NCBI GenBank assembly: GCA_965203475.1
Contig: OZ241890.1
Location: 2,294,001 to 2,358,000 of the forward strand
Direction: 5' to 3'
Source: JABDMD01 sp965203475
GTDB taxonomy: Bacteria > Pseudomonadota > Gammaproteobacteria > UBA4575
DNA length: 64,000 nucleotides
The position numbers were made by a program, and so were the translations under genes. Below, piece by piece: positions 9,501 to 17,228 of the stretch (positions are counted from its first letter, which is position 1; every line of letters begins with the position of its first letter). The notes below the pieces were generated by a model that was not told the origin of the DNA, searched no databases, and saw only the letters and a program-made list of their open reading frames with translations.

Positions 9501-9697
9501 TTTTAATGACAGCCCTATCTTTTATTTTTGGAGTTTTACCACTTTTAATTGCCAGTGGTGCAGGAGCGGAAGCGAGAAAGGTGATGGGTATGACGGTATT
9601 TAGTGGAATGTTGGTTGCAACATTAATTGGGGTACTTTTAGTGCCGGCAATGTATGTGTTAGTGGAACGTTTTATTTCACGTAAAAAATATTCTTAA
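6563..9697 (+). CDS. RND multidrug efflux transporter (HAE1/AcrB family)
   Basis: A 1044-residue inner-membrane proton antiporter of normal family length with twelve predicted helices and two large periplasmic loops. Landmarks are the N-terminal FFVRRPIVAMVI, the TM4 proton-relay pair in LVVDDAIVVVE, the central repeat region FVPEEDQGY, and the TM10 lysine in LAAKNAILIVEFAK. Together with the adaptor and outer-membrane factor it would expel hydrophobic compounds across both membranes. The sequence resembles the MexF/BpeF side of the family more than AcrB itself, but the substrate cannot be read from sequence. No regulator gene is adjacent. Confidence 0.95.
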   Translation: MAEFFVRRPIVAMVIAIVTVILGLVALGKLPIAQYPEITPPMVSVTGTYTGASAINVEQSVATPIEQKVNGVENMIYMRSVNSNNGTLNLEVSFDVGTNLDMANVLTQNRVSEAEASLPEEVKRLGVTVKKKLSFPLLLISLTSPNGTYDENFLTNYATINIIDELARIKGVGSAEAMGGSAIEYAMRVWIRPDQLAKLDLTIADITQAIQDQNVLVAAGKIGAEPAPPGTEFTYTVQTAGRFETAEEFGRVVVRSHADGSQVLLKDVARIELGVQNYLVSVRLDGKPTGLMQIFQLPDANGLEVAKKVYATMDRVAQRFPDDLEYVVSLDTTKPITAGIKEIVITLFQALALVILVVYIFLQSVRTTIIPSLTVPVSLVGAFAVFPLLGFSINTLSLLGLVLAIGLVVDDAIVVVESVTAKMEKGMAPTEATIEAMHEVSGPIIATSLALIAVFVPVATMEGITGQLYQQFAITIAVAVGISSINALTLSPALAATLLKPPGEQKGFLDKFFAAYNRWFQWATEKFMVLTGFFTHKIATGMLLLTALVVGVVLLFKVVPGGFVPEEDQGYILASVQLPDGASLQRTNATIREMEKIVAEIDAIENATFVAGYSMLSGTIQSNAGSVFIQLKDWDERPEIKDHAKFIVRRLNYAFAKQIVSGMAFAFGPPAIPGLGTGAGFSMMLQDRSGNPPEYLAAQTQQFLDAIKQRPEIGTAYSQFRANVPQIFMDIDDAKALKLGVPLSSVYSTVGAFLGGSYVNDFNRFGRLYKVYVQAEPEYRSTTDGIESFYVKNNDGEMVPLSTLVDVHRTAGPEFTNRFNLFRSAEIGGQAAPGYSSGQALNALEEVAKQVLPANMSYSWYNMSYQEKASAGSGAVVFIMALVFVFLILAAQYESWTLPISVLLGTPIAVFGAMGGLWLARFLSESYENNVFAQIGLVMLIGLAAKNAILIVEFAKLESEKGKNAVEAAMEAARLRFRPILMTALSFIFGVLPLLIASGAGAEARKVMGMTVFSGMLVATLIGVLLVPAMYVLVERFISRKKYS

Positions 9698-9706
9698 AAA
9701 TTTTTC

Positions 9707-11110
9707 ATGTCTGTGGCGTCAAAAAATTTTCCTTCATTTATTTTAGCGTCTTTAAGCACATTCATTTTTTTTAGTTGCACATTGGGTCCGGATTATGAAC
9801 GCCCAGAACTCGATATTCCTGTTGATTTCTATGAGCCAACAATTTCGGCCGAATCGATTGCAAATGTGGAGTGGTGGCAGTTATTCAAAGATAAGGAATT
9901 ACAATCATTAATTATTACCGCACTAGGAGAAAATAAAGACATACGACTTGCTATAGCACGAATCGATGAAGCCAATGAATTGGTCGATATCGTACGCTCA
10001 CAACAATTTCCTACGATAGATGCTTCTGCAGGTGCAGGGCGTGGCAAACAAAGCGAAGAAATCTTTCCTACCGCTAGCACAGAAGATAATCTTTTCCTAG
10101 ATGCAAGCCTATTTTTCGATTTAGATTTTTGGGGAGGATTACGACGCGCAACTGAAGCCCAACGTGCTGAATTGATAGCAACAGAAGAAGGTTTTCGTAA
10201 TGTCACAATTACTTTAATCTCAAATGTTGCCAGCACTTATTTTTTACTGCGTGATTTAGATTACCAACTAGAGATTTCAAAACGCACCTATGATGCACGC
10301 GTGGATAGTTTGAAAATTATTCAAGCGCGCTACGATGGAGGAACAGTCGCACAAATTGATGTAAACCAAGCTGAAATTGAAGTTGCCATAGCTGAAGTTG
10401 CAATTGCGGCATTAGTTCGCGGGGTTGCACAAACAGAAAACGCCTTACGTGTTTTATTGGGTCGAAATCCTGGCCCTGTAAAAAGGGGTTTAGTCTTAAA
10501 CCAACAAATATTCCCCCCGGAAATTCCTGCAGGCTTACCATCAGAGCTTTTACAGCGAAGGCCTGATTTAATCATCGCTGAGCAACAACTGCATGCGCAA
10601 ACTGCAAGAATTGGGGTAGCTGAAGCCTTGCGTTTTCCATCAATAACATTAACTGGAAATGCCGGTTATGAAAGTACAGATTTAGATGATTTAATTTCCA
10701 GTGATGCAGAAAACTGGAATTTGTTTGGAAATATATTTCAACCAATTTTTAATGCGGGTAGATTAAGTTCTCAAGTAGATGCAGAAGTTGCGCGCACCGA
10801 ACAGGCATTAATTTTATATGAACAGACCTTACAACAAGCTTTTCGCGAAGTAGAAGATGCCTTAGTAGCCATCCGCACCTATCGGGATGAACATGCAGCA
10901 CGTATTCGCCAAGTAAATGCGGCTAAAAATGCCGCTTACCTTTCTCGAGCCCGATATAACGGTGGCATTGTAGATTATCTGGAAGTATTAGATACCGAGC
11001 GCACATTATTCAATGCTGAATTACAAGAGTCTGATGCGCTGAAAAATTACATTAACTCTATTGTGCAGCTTTATCTAGCGCTAGGTGGCGGCTGGATTGT
11101 CAACGGGTAA
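9707..11110 (+). CDS. RND outer-membrane factor lipoprotein (OprM/NodT family)
   Basis: A 467-residue outer-membrane channel subunit. It starts with a signal peptide, and Cys24 is followed by TLGPDYERPEL, the classic start of OprM-type lipoproteins. Two repeated helical/beta halves follow, with PSELLQRRPDLIIAEQQL and the second repeat ending in VDYLEVLDTERTLFNAE. The protein ends in YLALGGGW plus five residues, as in typical members, so it appears complete. It is the third gene of the efflux operon, nine bases after the transporter. Confidence 0.93.
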   Translation: MSVASKNFPSFILASLSTFIFFSCTLGPDYERPELDIPVDFYEPTISAESIANVEWWQLFKDKELQSLIITALGENKDIRLAIARIDEANELVDIVRSQQFPTIDASAGAGRGKQSEEIFPTASTEDNLFLDASLFFDLDFWGGLRRATEAQRAELIATEEGFRNVTITLISNVASTYFLLRDLDYQLEISKRTYDARVDSLKIIQARYDGGTVAQIDVNQAEIEVAIAEVAIAALVRGVAQTENALRVLLGRNPGPVKRGLVLNQQIFPPEIPAGLPSELLQRRPDLIIAEQQLHAQTARIGVAEALRFPSITLTGNAGYESTDLDDLISSDAENWNLFGNIFQPIFNAGRLSSQVDAEVARTEQALILYEQTLQQAFREVEDALVAIRTYRDEHAARIRQVNAAKNAAYLSRARYNGGIVDYLEVLDTERTLFNAELQESDALKNYINSIVQLYLALGGGWIVNG

Positions 11111-11300
11111 AACAGGCTTAGGTGTTTATCCAGATGGCATGGTAGAGCCCGATGGGCATGCTGGACAATGGCTGGATAGCTATAATTTAGTACCTTACTT
11201 CAAAGATGAAGTGGAAGAGGCTCCGCGACGACAAAGGTCGGGTGCGTTTAGTCTAAGTAATGCCATGGAGAAAATTCAAGGTGGCAGCTTTAACAGCTAA
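11085..11300 (+). CDS. Small ORF overlapping the end of the efflux operon
   Basis: A 71-codon frame starting with GTG (11085) overlaps the last 26 bases of the outer-membrane-factor gene in another frame. An internal ATG at 11139 would give a shorter product. The translated sequence is polar and Gly/Pro/Asp-rich at the start and ends in FSLSNAMEKIQGGSF; no signal peptide or membrane helix. It lies before the operon terminator, so it is transcribed. It could be a translationally coupled small protein, a frame-shifted C-terminal extension, or chance. Confidence 0.4.
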   Translation: MAAGLSTGKTGLGVYPDGMVEPDGHAGQWLDSYNLVPYFKDEVEEAPRRQRSGAFSLSNAMEKIQGGSFNS

Positions 11301-11321
11301 TTTAAAAATTAATACTAAAGT

Positions 11322-11349
11322 AATAAAGGGCGCATCAGCGCCCTTTATT
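11322..11349. terminator. Bidirectional intrinsic terminator
   Basis: A perfect 12-bp stem (AATAAAGGGCGC with its complement) around a four-base ATCA loop, with T-rich sequence on both sides. It sits between the convergent efflux operon and the PFK gene and should stop both. Confidence 0.9.
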
Positions 11350-11354
11350 ATTGA

Positions 11355-12617
11355 TTAAACTTTAAATTCTGTATTTAAAAGTTTAGGTACTTGAATATTT
11401 TTTAGTTGAATATATCGAGGAAGACCTTCCCGGTAGGGTGGATAGGCTTCACCTTTAATGAGTGGTGCTAAATAGGTTTTACAGCGTGCAGTAATACCGA
11501 AACCATCTTTGCTAATGTAACTACGCGGCATCATTTTTTCCACATTGGCTACTCTCGCTAATGATGCGCTGCCAATTTTCCATTTATAGGGTTTGTTAGA
11601 GGTGCGAACAATAGTGGGCATGACGGCAGTTTTGCCTTGCAAAGCAAATTGTACCGCGGCTTTGCCCGTAGCGTAGGCATGATCCACATCGGTTTTGGAT
11701 GCAATGTGGCGTGCTGCACGTTGCAAGTAATCTGCTACGGCCCAATGATATTTATAGCCATGTTCTTGTTTGACCATATCGGCAATCACAGGTGCTACAC
11801 CACCGAGTTGTTTATGGCCAAAGGCATCTACACTTCCGGCATCCGCTAAAAAAGTACCATCGGCATAACGTGCACCTTCTGAAACACAAATCACACAGTA
11901 ACCATAATCATTTATACATTGTTTAACCCGTTTTAAAAACGCTTTTTCATCAAAAGCAATTTCTGGGAACAATATGATATGGGGTGCATCACCTTTTTCC
12001 TGTGCAGCCAAACCACTAGATGCGGCAATCCAGCCCGCATGACGGCCCATCACTTCCATCACAAATACTTTGGTGGAGGTTTCCGCCATGGATTTCACAT
12101 CAAAAGCGGCCTCTTTAATGGAAACCGCAACATATTTGGCCACTGAGCCAAAACCCGGGCAGTTGTCAGTAATAGGTAAGTCGTTATCGACTGTTTTAGG
12201 TATACCAATACATTGAATTGGATAACCCATTTTTTTACTTAATTGAGAGACTTTGTGTGAAGTATCTTGTGAGTCACCGCCACCGTTATAAAAAAAGTAG
12301 CCAATGTTATGCGCTTTAAACACATCAATTAAGCGTTCATATTGCGCACGATTTTCTTCAATACTTTTTAATTTATAACGACAAGAGCCAAAAGCACCCG
12401 AAGGTGTGTGTTTCAGTGCGGCGATAGCACTGGCGCTTTCTTTAGAGGTATCGATCAGATCCTCCGTCAAGGCGCCAATGATTCCGTTTCGGCCTGCATA
12501 GACCTTACCAATTTTATTTTTGTGTTTACGGGCTGTTTCAATTACGCCACAGGCCGTTGCATTGATGACAGCAGTCACCCCTCCAGACTGAGCGTAAATA
12601 GCATTTCTTTTATCCAT
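11355..12617 (-). CDS. Pyrophosphate-type 6-phosphofructokinase
   Basis: A 420-residue PfkA-superfamily enzyme that phosphorylates fructose 6-phosphate. The N-terminal phosphate loop SGGVTAVINA is followed by GGGDS at 112-116, and PKTVDNDL around 140-147 contains the catalytic Asp and the Lys found in PPi-dependent enzymes where ATP-PFKs have Gly. MGRHAGWIAA is the sugar-phosphate site. The length (about 100 residues more than ATP-PFK) and these residues suggest pyrophosphate as donor, so the reaction would be reversible and serve both glycolysis and gluconeogenesis; donor choice is inferred. It is divergent from adk. Confidence 0.88.
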   Translation of the reverse strand: MDKRNAIYAQSGGVTAVINATACGVIETARKHKNKIGKVYAGRNGIIGALTEDLIDTSKESASAIAALKHTPSGAFGSCRYKLKSIEENRAQYERLIDVFKAHNIGYFFYNGGGDSQDTSHKVSQLSKKMGYPIQCIGIPKTVDNDLPITDNCPGFGSVAKYVAVSIKEAAFDVKSMAETSTKVFVMEVMGRHAGWIAASSGLAAQEKGDAPHIILFPEIAFDEKAFLKRVKQCINDYGYCVICVSEGARYADGTFLADAGSVDAFGHKQLGGVAPVIADMVKQEHGYKYHWAVADYLQRAARHIASKTDVDHAYATGKAAVQFALQGKTAVMPTIVRTSNKPYKWKIGSASLARVANVEKMMPRSYISKDGFGITARCKTYLAPLIKGEAYPPYREGLPRYIQLKNIQVPKLLNTEFKV

Positions 12618-12749
12618 ATTTTTTAAGTTTATCCGGTTAATGATTTAGAAGATTTTAGTAAGCGTATTTATACCTTTAGCTAATTAGAGTAGTTGGCGTA
12701 TTCATTTTATTCGTGTACAAAGCGCACTCATCTAATCGGAGCTATGGAA

Positions 12750-13403
12750 ATGCGAGTTATCTTATTAGGCGGACCCGGTGCAGGTAAAGGGACACGCGCC
12801 AAATTTATAGAAGAAATTTTTAATATCCCCCAAATTTCAACCGGGGATATGCTACGTGCGGCCGTTACAGCAGGAACTCCATTAGGACTTGAGGTGAAAA
12901 ATGTTATGGATGCTGGCGAATTAGTTTCCGATGGGATTATTTTGGATTTAATCAAAGATCGTATTTCTCAAAGTGATTGCACCAATGGATTCATATTTGA
13001 TGGGTTTCCTCGAACCCTTGCTCAGGCTGAAGAGTTACGAGCGCAAGGAATAGGCGTTGATTATGTTATGCACATTGACGTGAGCGATGAGGAAGTAGTT
13101 ACTCGTTTGAGTGGCCGCCGTGTTCACCCTGCTTCAGGCCGTACCTATCATGTAAAGTTCGATCCGCCCAAAGTAGAAGGCAAAGACAATGAAACCGGAG
13201 AAGATCTTTCTATACGTGAAGATGATCAAGAAGCAACGGTTCGAGAAAGGCTAAAAATTTATCATGAGCAAACTGAACCATTAATTAAATACTATATGGA
13301 TTGGGCTAGTAGTGGAAAGAATGACGCACCAAAATTTTTAAAAGTTAATGGGACGAAAACCAAGGAAGAAATTCGGGAACAAACTAAAAATATATTAACT
13401 TAA
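12750..13403 (+). CDS. adk: Adenylate kinase
   Basis: A 217-residue enzyme converting ATP + AMP to 2 ADP. The P-loop is GGPGAGKGT, followed by ISTGDMLRAA (AMP site), GFIFDGFPRTLAQAEEL, and a long LID domain without zinc cysteines. The frame extends upstream, but the ATG at 12750 is preferred because GGAG lies eight bases before it and the product then begins MRVILLGG, as in other adenylate kinases. An Arg follows the P-loop GT where Gln is usual. The promoter region is shared with the divergent PFK gene, which fits coordinated energy metabolism. Confidence 0.95.
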   Translation: MRVILLGGPGAGKGTRAKFIEEIFNIPQISTGDMLRAAVTAGTPLGLEVKNVMDAGELVSDGIILDLIKDRISQSDCTNGFIFDGFPRTLAQAEELRAQGIGVDYVMHIDVSDEEVVTRLSGRRVHPASGRTYHVKFDPPKVEGKDNETGEDLSIREDDQEATVRERLKIYHEQTEPLIKYYMDWASSGKNDAPKFLKVNGTKTKEEIREQTKNILT

Positions 13404-13434
13404 TTGGCTAATAGTTTTTACTATTTATTAGCAT

Positions 13435-13773
13435 TTGAAAATTCTTTTTGCATTTTTTGCCTTAGCGGCTGGGATTTGGTACTGGCAAGACAGTCTAAGT
13501 AGTCGCGAAATAACCCTTAAACATTGTAAACGTTTATGTAATGAACATGGTTTGCAGTTTTTAGACCAATCTGTACATGTCGCAAGACATCGCTTAGGCC
13601 GATCAATCAATAAAAAACTTTGTATACGTCGATTTTATGCATTTGAGTTTAGTGTGAATGGTGTGGATCGTCATCATGGAGTGGCAGTCGTTGCTAATCA
13701 AAAATTAGAATACCTGTCTTTGTTACACCCAGAAGGTGAAATTATTGAAGGCGCTCTTCCCACAAGTCAGTAG
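13435..13773 (+). CDS. DUF3301 family protein
   Basis: A 112-residue protein with an N-terminal membrane helix followed by a conserved domain. The pattern WYWQDSLSSREI, then LQFLDQSV and RRFYAFEFSVNG, matches what I know of DUF3301, a small family of unknown function in gamma- and betaproteobacteria. No ATG is available; the TTG at 13435 is the likely start and gives the usual family length, although its ribosome site is weak. It follows adk by 31 bases. Confidence 0.7.
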   Translation: MKILFAFFALAAGIWYWQDSLSSREITLKHCKRLCNEHGLQFLDQSVHVARHRLGRSINKKLCIRRFYAFEFSVNGVDRHHGVAVVANQKLEYLSLLHPEGEIIEGALPTSQ

Positions 13774-13778
13774 TGTTG

Positions 13779-14567
13779 CTATTTACTGATCCAACCAATT
13801 TCATGCGCTGTTTTTTCTCCAATTACACATTGTTTTAAGCTATATGCCATTCTGGAGTGGCTAGCAGATAATGCAACTTTACCCGCCATAATTTCAGCGC
13901 GTCTTTGTGGGTAAGCTGGATTTCGATTCGGTTCGGCAAGACCATCCGGTGGAATGGGATTTCCTACAGCATCATATTTATCGGTAGCTCCTACGGTATG
14001 CAATAGTTCATGTGCAATAACTACATTATTTTGTTTATTTTGTTGAGGGTGTGCAAAAGCATTAACAATTCCAAGAAGACCTTTTTGCAAACCAAGTGAA
14101 TGCTCCAATTGTTTATTTTTTTGAGCTTCATGGTAAAGCACATAGATGCGAACTCGATGTTTATTGGGTAGATTATCCGGTGTATTTTGGTACGCCCACC
14201 ATCGAAGCTTTAAACTCCATAGTGCAATTAAAAATGGATTAGCATTTTGTGCAGGAGGATTGGGCGGTAAGGTTGTAACTGTATCCCCGAGTGTTGTGAT
14301 GGTTGGAGAAGATACAACTACATCAAATTTCTTACTTTGTTTTTGTATGAAAGTATCGATAGATGCAAATGATTCATCACTTAATTTTTCTATATACTTG
14401 TCTATCTTTAAACTGTTTTCGGCATTAATAGGGAATATTACAACTTGCAGAGGTTGATACCATCCTTGTGTTACCATCTTCTGGTCTTTGCTATACACAG
14501 CAACAGCTCCCAGAATGAAGACAAGAATTAGAATACGGAAATTTTTGAAGGTAAAAATTCGCATCAA
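13779..14567 (-). CDS. Putative exported zinc metalloprotease (HExxH), family unknown
   Basis: A 262-residue protein with an N-terminal hydrophobic segment (about residues 9-26) that would export or anchor it. Near the centre lies HELLHTVGATDKYD, with an HExxH zinc motif at 186-190; the following residues (H/D/Y) could supply a third ligand within ten positions, as in gluzincin-like or metzincin-like folds. Downstream are RRAEIMAGK and a final Cys-containing helix. I do not recognise the family. It is convergent with the DUF3301 gene, five bases apart. Proteolytic activity is an inference from the motif alone. Confidence 0.65.
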   Translation of the reverse strand: MMRIFTFKNFRILILVFILGAVAVYSKDQKMVTQGWYQPLQVVIFPINAENSLKIDKYIEKLSDESFASIDTFIQKQSKKFDVVVSSPTITTLGDTVTTLPPNPPAQNANPFLIALWSLKLRWWAYQNTPDNLPNKHRVRIYVLYHEAQKNKQLEHSLGLQKGLLGIVNAFAHPQQNKQNNVVIAHELLHTVGATDKYDAVGNPIPPDGLAEPNRNPAYPQRRAEIMAGKVALSASHSRMAYSLKQCVIGEKTAHEIGWISK

Positions 14568-14641
14568 ATCAGCTTAAAATTATTTTTATTTATGGCAATC
14601 TTTCTAAGATCAAAGGTAATAATCTAAAGCCAGTTGGTACT

Positions 14642-15715
14642 ATGGCATTTGTTGTTAATCTCGATACAGATCAGTACACATTCCATGCTGAAGCACATGA
14701 ATCCATTCTAGAGGCTGCGATTCGAGCAGGAGTTCCTCTAAATTATGGATGTAGCAATGGCAATTGTGGTATGTGCAAGGCCCGTGTAATGCAGGGTAAA
14801 ACTAAATTGTTGCGCCGCCATGATTTTGTAATTCGTGAATCAGAAAAGCTTCAGGGTTATGCACTCATGTGTTCCAATACGTGTGAAAGTGATTTGTTGA
14901 TACATGCTGATGTGGCTAAAAGTGTAGCTGATATTCCGGTGCAGAATTTACGGGTTAAAGTACGAAAAATTGATCGTATTAGCGATGAATTAGCAATTGT
15001 CGTAACACAAATACAACGATCGATGCGTTTAAGATTTTTAGCCGGACAATATATGCGTGTATACGACGATCAAAATCGTACTCATGATTATGCTATTGCA
15101 AGCTGTCCTTGTGATGACAAGCGAATTGAATTTCATGTACGCAAATTAGAAGAAGATGCCTTCTCGGATATGGTGTTTAAGCAGCTTAGTGTAGGTGACT
15201 GGTTAAATATACAAGGGCCCTATGGTGATTTTGTGATTGATGAAAAGAATAATGCTCCATTAATCATGATTGCATTTGACACAGGTTTTGCTGCTATCAA
15301 AAGTTTATTAGAGCATGTCACTGCCCAAGATACGGAACGTATCATTTATTTATATTGGTTGGGTTGTGGGGAGGAAGGATTGTATTTGAATAATTTATGT
15401 CGCTCCTGGGATGATGCTTTGGATCAGTTACAGTATGTACCCATACAAATGTCCAGAAAAATTAATGAAATATTAGACAAAGATTATGAAGGAATAAGTA
15501 CTATAGAAGATAAGTTGCTAGATTCATTGCATCATGTTGAACATTTAGATGATGCGGAAATTTATTTGGTATCTCCTGAACCAGTAGCAAAGTTGGTTGA
15601 GCAATTATTGGCACAAAAAGGATTACCTACCCAACACATGTATCATGAAGTGATTCGTGGCAATCCAAATTTAAAGTGTATACATGCTAATTTACAGCCA
15701 GGTGCTAAGTTATGA
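14642..15715 (+). CDS. [2Fe-2S] ferredoxin fused to an FNR-like reductase domain
   Basis: Residues 1-90 form a plant-type ferredoxin with cluster ligands Cys37, Cys42, Cys45 and Cys77. Residues about 100-345 are a ferredoxin-reductase-like module similar in layout to CDP-6-deoxyglucoseen or phenol hydroxylase reductases, which move electrons from NAD(P)H via FAD to the cluster. The FAD motif RxYS reads HDYA here, the GTG of the nucleotide site reads DTG, and the usual CGP near the end is VSP, so cofactor binding may be altered. The downstream Cys-rich gene starts within its stop (ATGA overlap). Confidence 0.85.
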   Translation: MAFVVNLDTDQYTFHAEAHESILEAAIRAGVPLNYGCSNGNCGMCKARVMQGKTKLLRRHDFVIRESEKLQGYALMCSNTCESDLLIHADVAKSVADIPVQNLRVKVRKIDRISDELAIVVTQIQRSMRLRFLAGQYMRVYDDQNRTHDYAIASCPCDDKRIEFHVRKLEEDAFSDMVFKQLSVGDWLNIQGPYGDFVIDEKNNAPLIMIAFDTGFAAIKSLLEHVTAQDTERIIYLYWLGCGEEGLYLNNLCRSWDDALDQLQYVPIQMSRKINEILDKDYEGISTIEDKLLDSLHHVEHLDDAEIYLVSPEPVAKLVEQLLAQKGLPTQHMYHEVIRGNPNLKCIHANLQPGAKL

Positions 15716-16122
15716 GCGATTCAAAGTGCAGTTTTGTGGCTACCTTAATTAAACAAGATTTTTCATGTGAAATGGCTGAACTTGTAACCCGACGTGCAGG
15801 GCCGGATATCTCCTGTACTTCAGATGCGGCTAGTACACAATGTGCAAGATTATATGAGCAGTTTAAGCAATCGGGACTACCGGCATTTGACGCAGAAGAT
15901 GATTTATTGACAACTCCGCACAGTGTATTTGCTAAAATACAGTTTGGGGGATTGCTGGGACTGGCAAGGGAAACCGATTCAGCATGCAAGTCAGTCGATA
16001 ATATTTATAAATTAGTGGATTCGGCTTTACAGAAATATCAATCGATTGAAAACTTTAATTACAACGATTACGTAGAACACATGATAAATTATAAAACCAG
16101 CCGTAAATCAAAAAGAAAATAA
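15712..16122 (+). CDS. Conserved cysteine-containing protein, unknown function
   Basis: A 136-residue soluble protein, translationally coupled to the ferredoxin reductase by a four-base ATGA overlap. Cys19, Cys35 and Cys44 sit in a helical N-terminal half, a spacing that could bind an Fe-S cluster or metal; further Cys lie at 6 and 92. The centre contains the strongly patterned KIQFGGLLGL. The C-terminal tail is very basic. The coupling suggests an electron-transfer partner or client of the reductase. Function not known to me. Confidence 0.65.
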   Translation: MSDSKCSFVATLIKQDFSCEMAELVTRRAGPDISCTSDAASTQCARLYEQFKQSGLPAFDAEDDLLTTPHSVFAKIQFGGLLGLARETDSACKSVDNIYKLVDSALQKYQSIENFNYNDYVEHMINYKTSRKSKRK

Positions 16123-16143
16123 ATAATAACAAGAGAGTTTTAT

Positions 16144-16992
16144 ATGAGTTTCCAAACTATTATTTCAACAACAGATCTATATGAACAATTAGAGAATAAA
16201 GACTGTGTAATTTTTGATTGCAGATTTGTACTAAAAGATCCACAGGGAGGACTAAAGAAATTTAATCAAGGGCATATTCCAAGCGCACAGTTTGCAGATA
16301 TGGATATGGATTTAGCATCGCCTGCAACTGATACGTCAGGTCGCCATCCTTTACCTGACCCAACGTTATTTATTGAAAAATTATGTAACTGGGGGGTTAG
16401 CAACTCTTCCCAGATAGTTTGTTACGATGATTTGTCAGGGGCTTTTGCCGCAAGAATGTGGTGGTTACTAAAATGGTTAGGACATCCAGCTGTTGCCGTA
16501 CTAGATGGCGGTATAGAAAAATGGACTGCTGAAAATTATCCTCTAGAGACAGAAGTCCAAGGCAGAGAAAAGGGAACATTTGTAGGTCAAGTCAAGGATG
16601 AGATGTGGGTAGATATAAATTATGTACAGCAACAAATGCAACAAAATAAAATTAAGTTACTGGACGCAAGATCGAGTGAACGCTTTACTGCAATAGACCA
16701 AAAAACAGATCCTGTACCGGGGCATGTACCGGGAGCACATAGTTTTCCATTTTCTGACAATTTAAATGAAACCAAAACTTTTAAATCAGCAGCAGAACTC
16801 AACGATCGTTTTCTTCCCATGTTGGCAGATGGGGGAGAGCAACAGGTAATTTATATGTGTGGATCCGGTGTCACAGCCTGTCACAATTTGTTAGCTACAC
16901 AAATTGCAGGACTCCCCATGGCTCAACTTTATGTTGGGTCGTGGAGCGAGTGGATTAAAGACAGAAATCGACCGGTAGCGACTGGTGAATAA
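16144..16992 (+). CDS. sseA: Two-domain sulfurtransferase (thiosulfate/3-mercaptopyruvate type)
   Basis: A 282-residue tandem rhodanese. The inactive N-terminal domain has IFDCRF and GHIPSAQFADMD; the C-terminal domain has LLDARSSERF, GHVPGAHSFPF and the catalytic loop CGSGVTAC beginning at Cys239. The CGSGVTA loop is typical of the 3-mercaptopyruvate sulfurtransferase (SseA) group; rhodaneses proper have CRKGVT. It transfers sulfane sulfur to thiols or cyanide in the cytoplasm. It follows the Cys-rich protein by 21 bases with AAGAGAG as ribosome site, so all three genes probably form one transcript with a redox/sulfur theme. Confidence 0.88.
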   Translation: MSFQTIISTTDLYEQLENKDCVIFDCRFVLKDPQGGLKKFNQGHIPSAQFADMDMDLASPATDTSGRHPLPDPTLFIEKLCNWGVSNSSQIVCYDDLSGAFAARMWWLLKWLGHPAVAVLDGGIEKWTAENYPLETEVQGREKGTFVGQVKDEMWVDINYVQQQMQQNKIKLLDARSSERFTAIDQKTDPVPGHVPGAHSFPFSDNLNETKTFKSAAELNDRFLPMLADGGEQQVIYMCGSGVTACHNLLATQIAGLPMAQLYVGSWSEWIKDRNRPVATGE

Positions 16993-17228
16993 AGCCCAGA
17001 TTTTTTACCGTAAAACATCTGTAACAAACTGATAAAACATGCCATTCAGGGCAATTAATCACGCATTTCGGTCCGTCTAGTTGTCCATTCCTAGAGGCCT
17101 ATCACAGCCTCAATTATGCTTTAGCCTGAGAATTTAGGTGCCCATAACAAAATTATGGTCATGGCTTAATTGACCATTCATTTAGGAGTAATAGGATTAC
17201 ACAAGCCAGCCCTATTCCAGTTCAGCCT

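Noticed and set aside
16993..17228. Possible cyclic-di-GMP riboswitch upstream of the GGDEF-EAL gene
   Set aside because: The conserved GEMM core and tetraloop receptor pattern are not visible; only a weak GGTCA/TGACC dyad is present.
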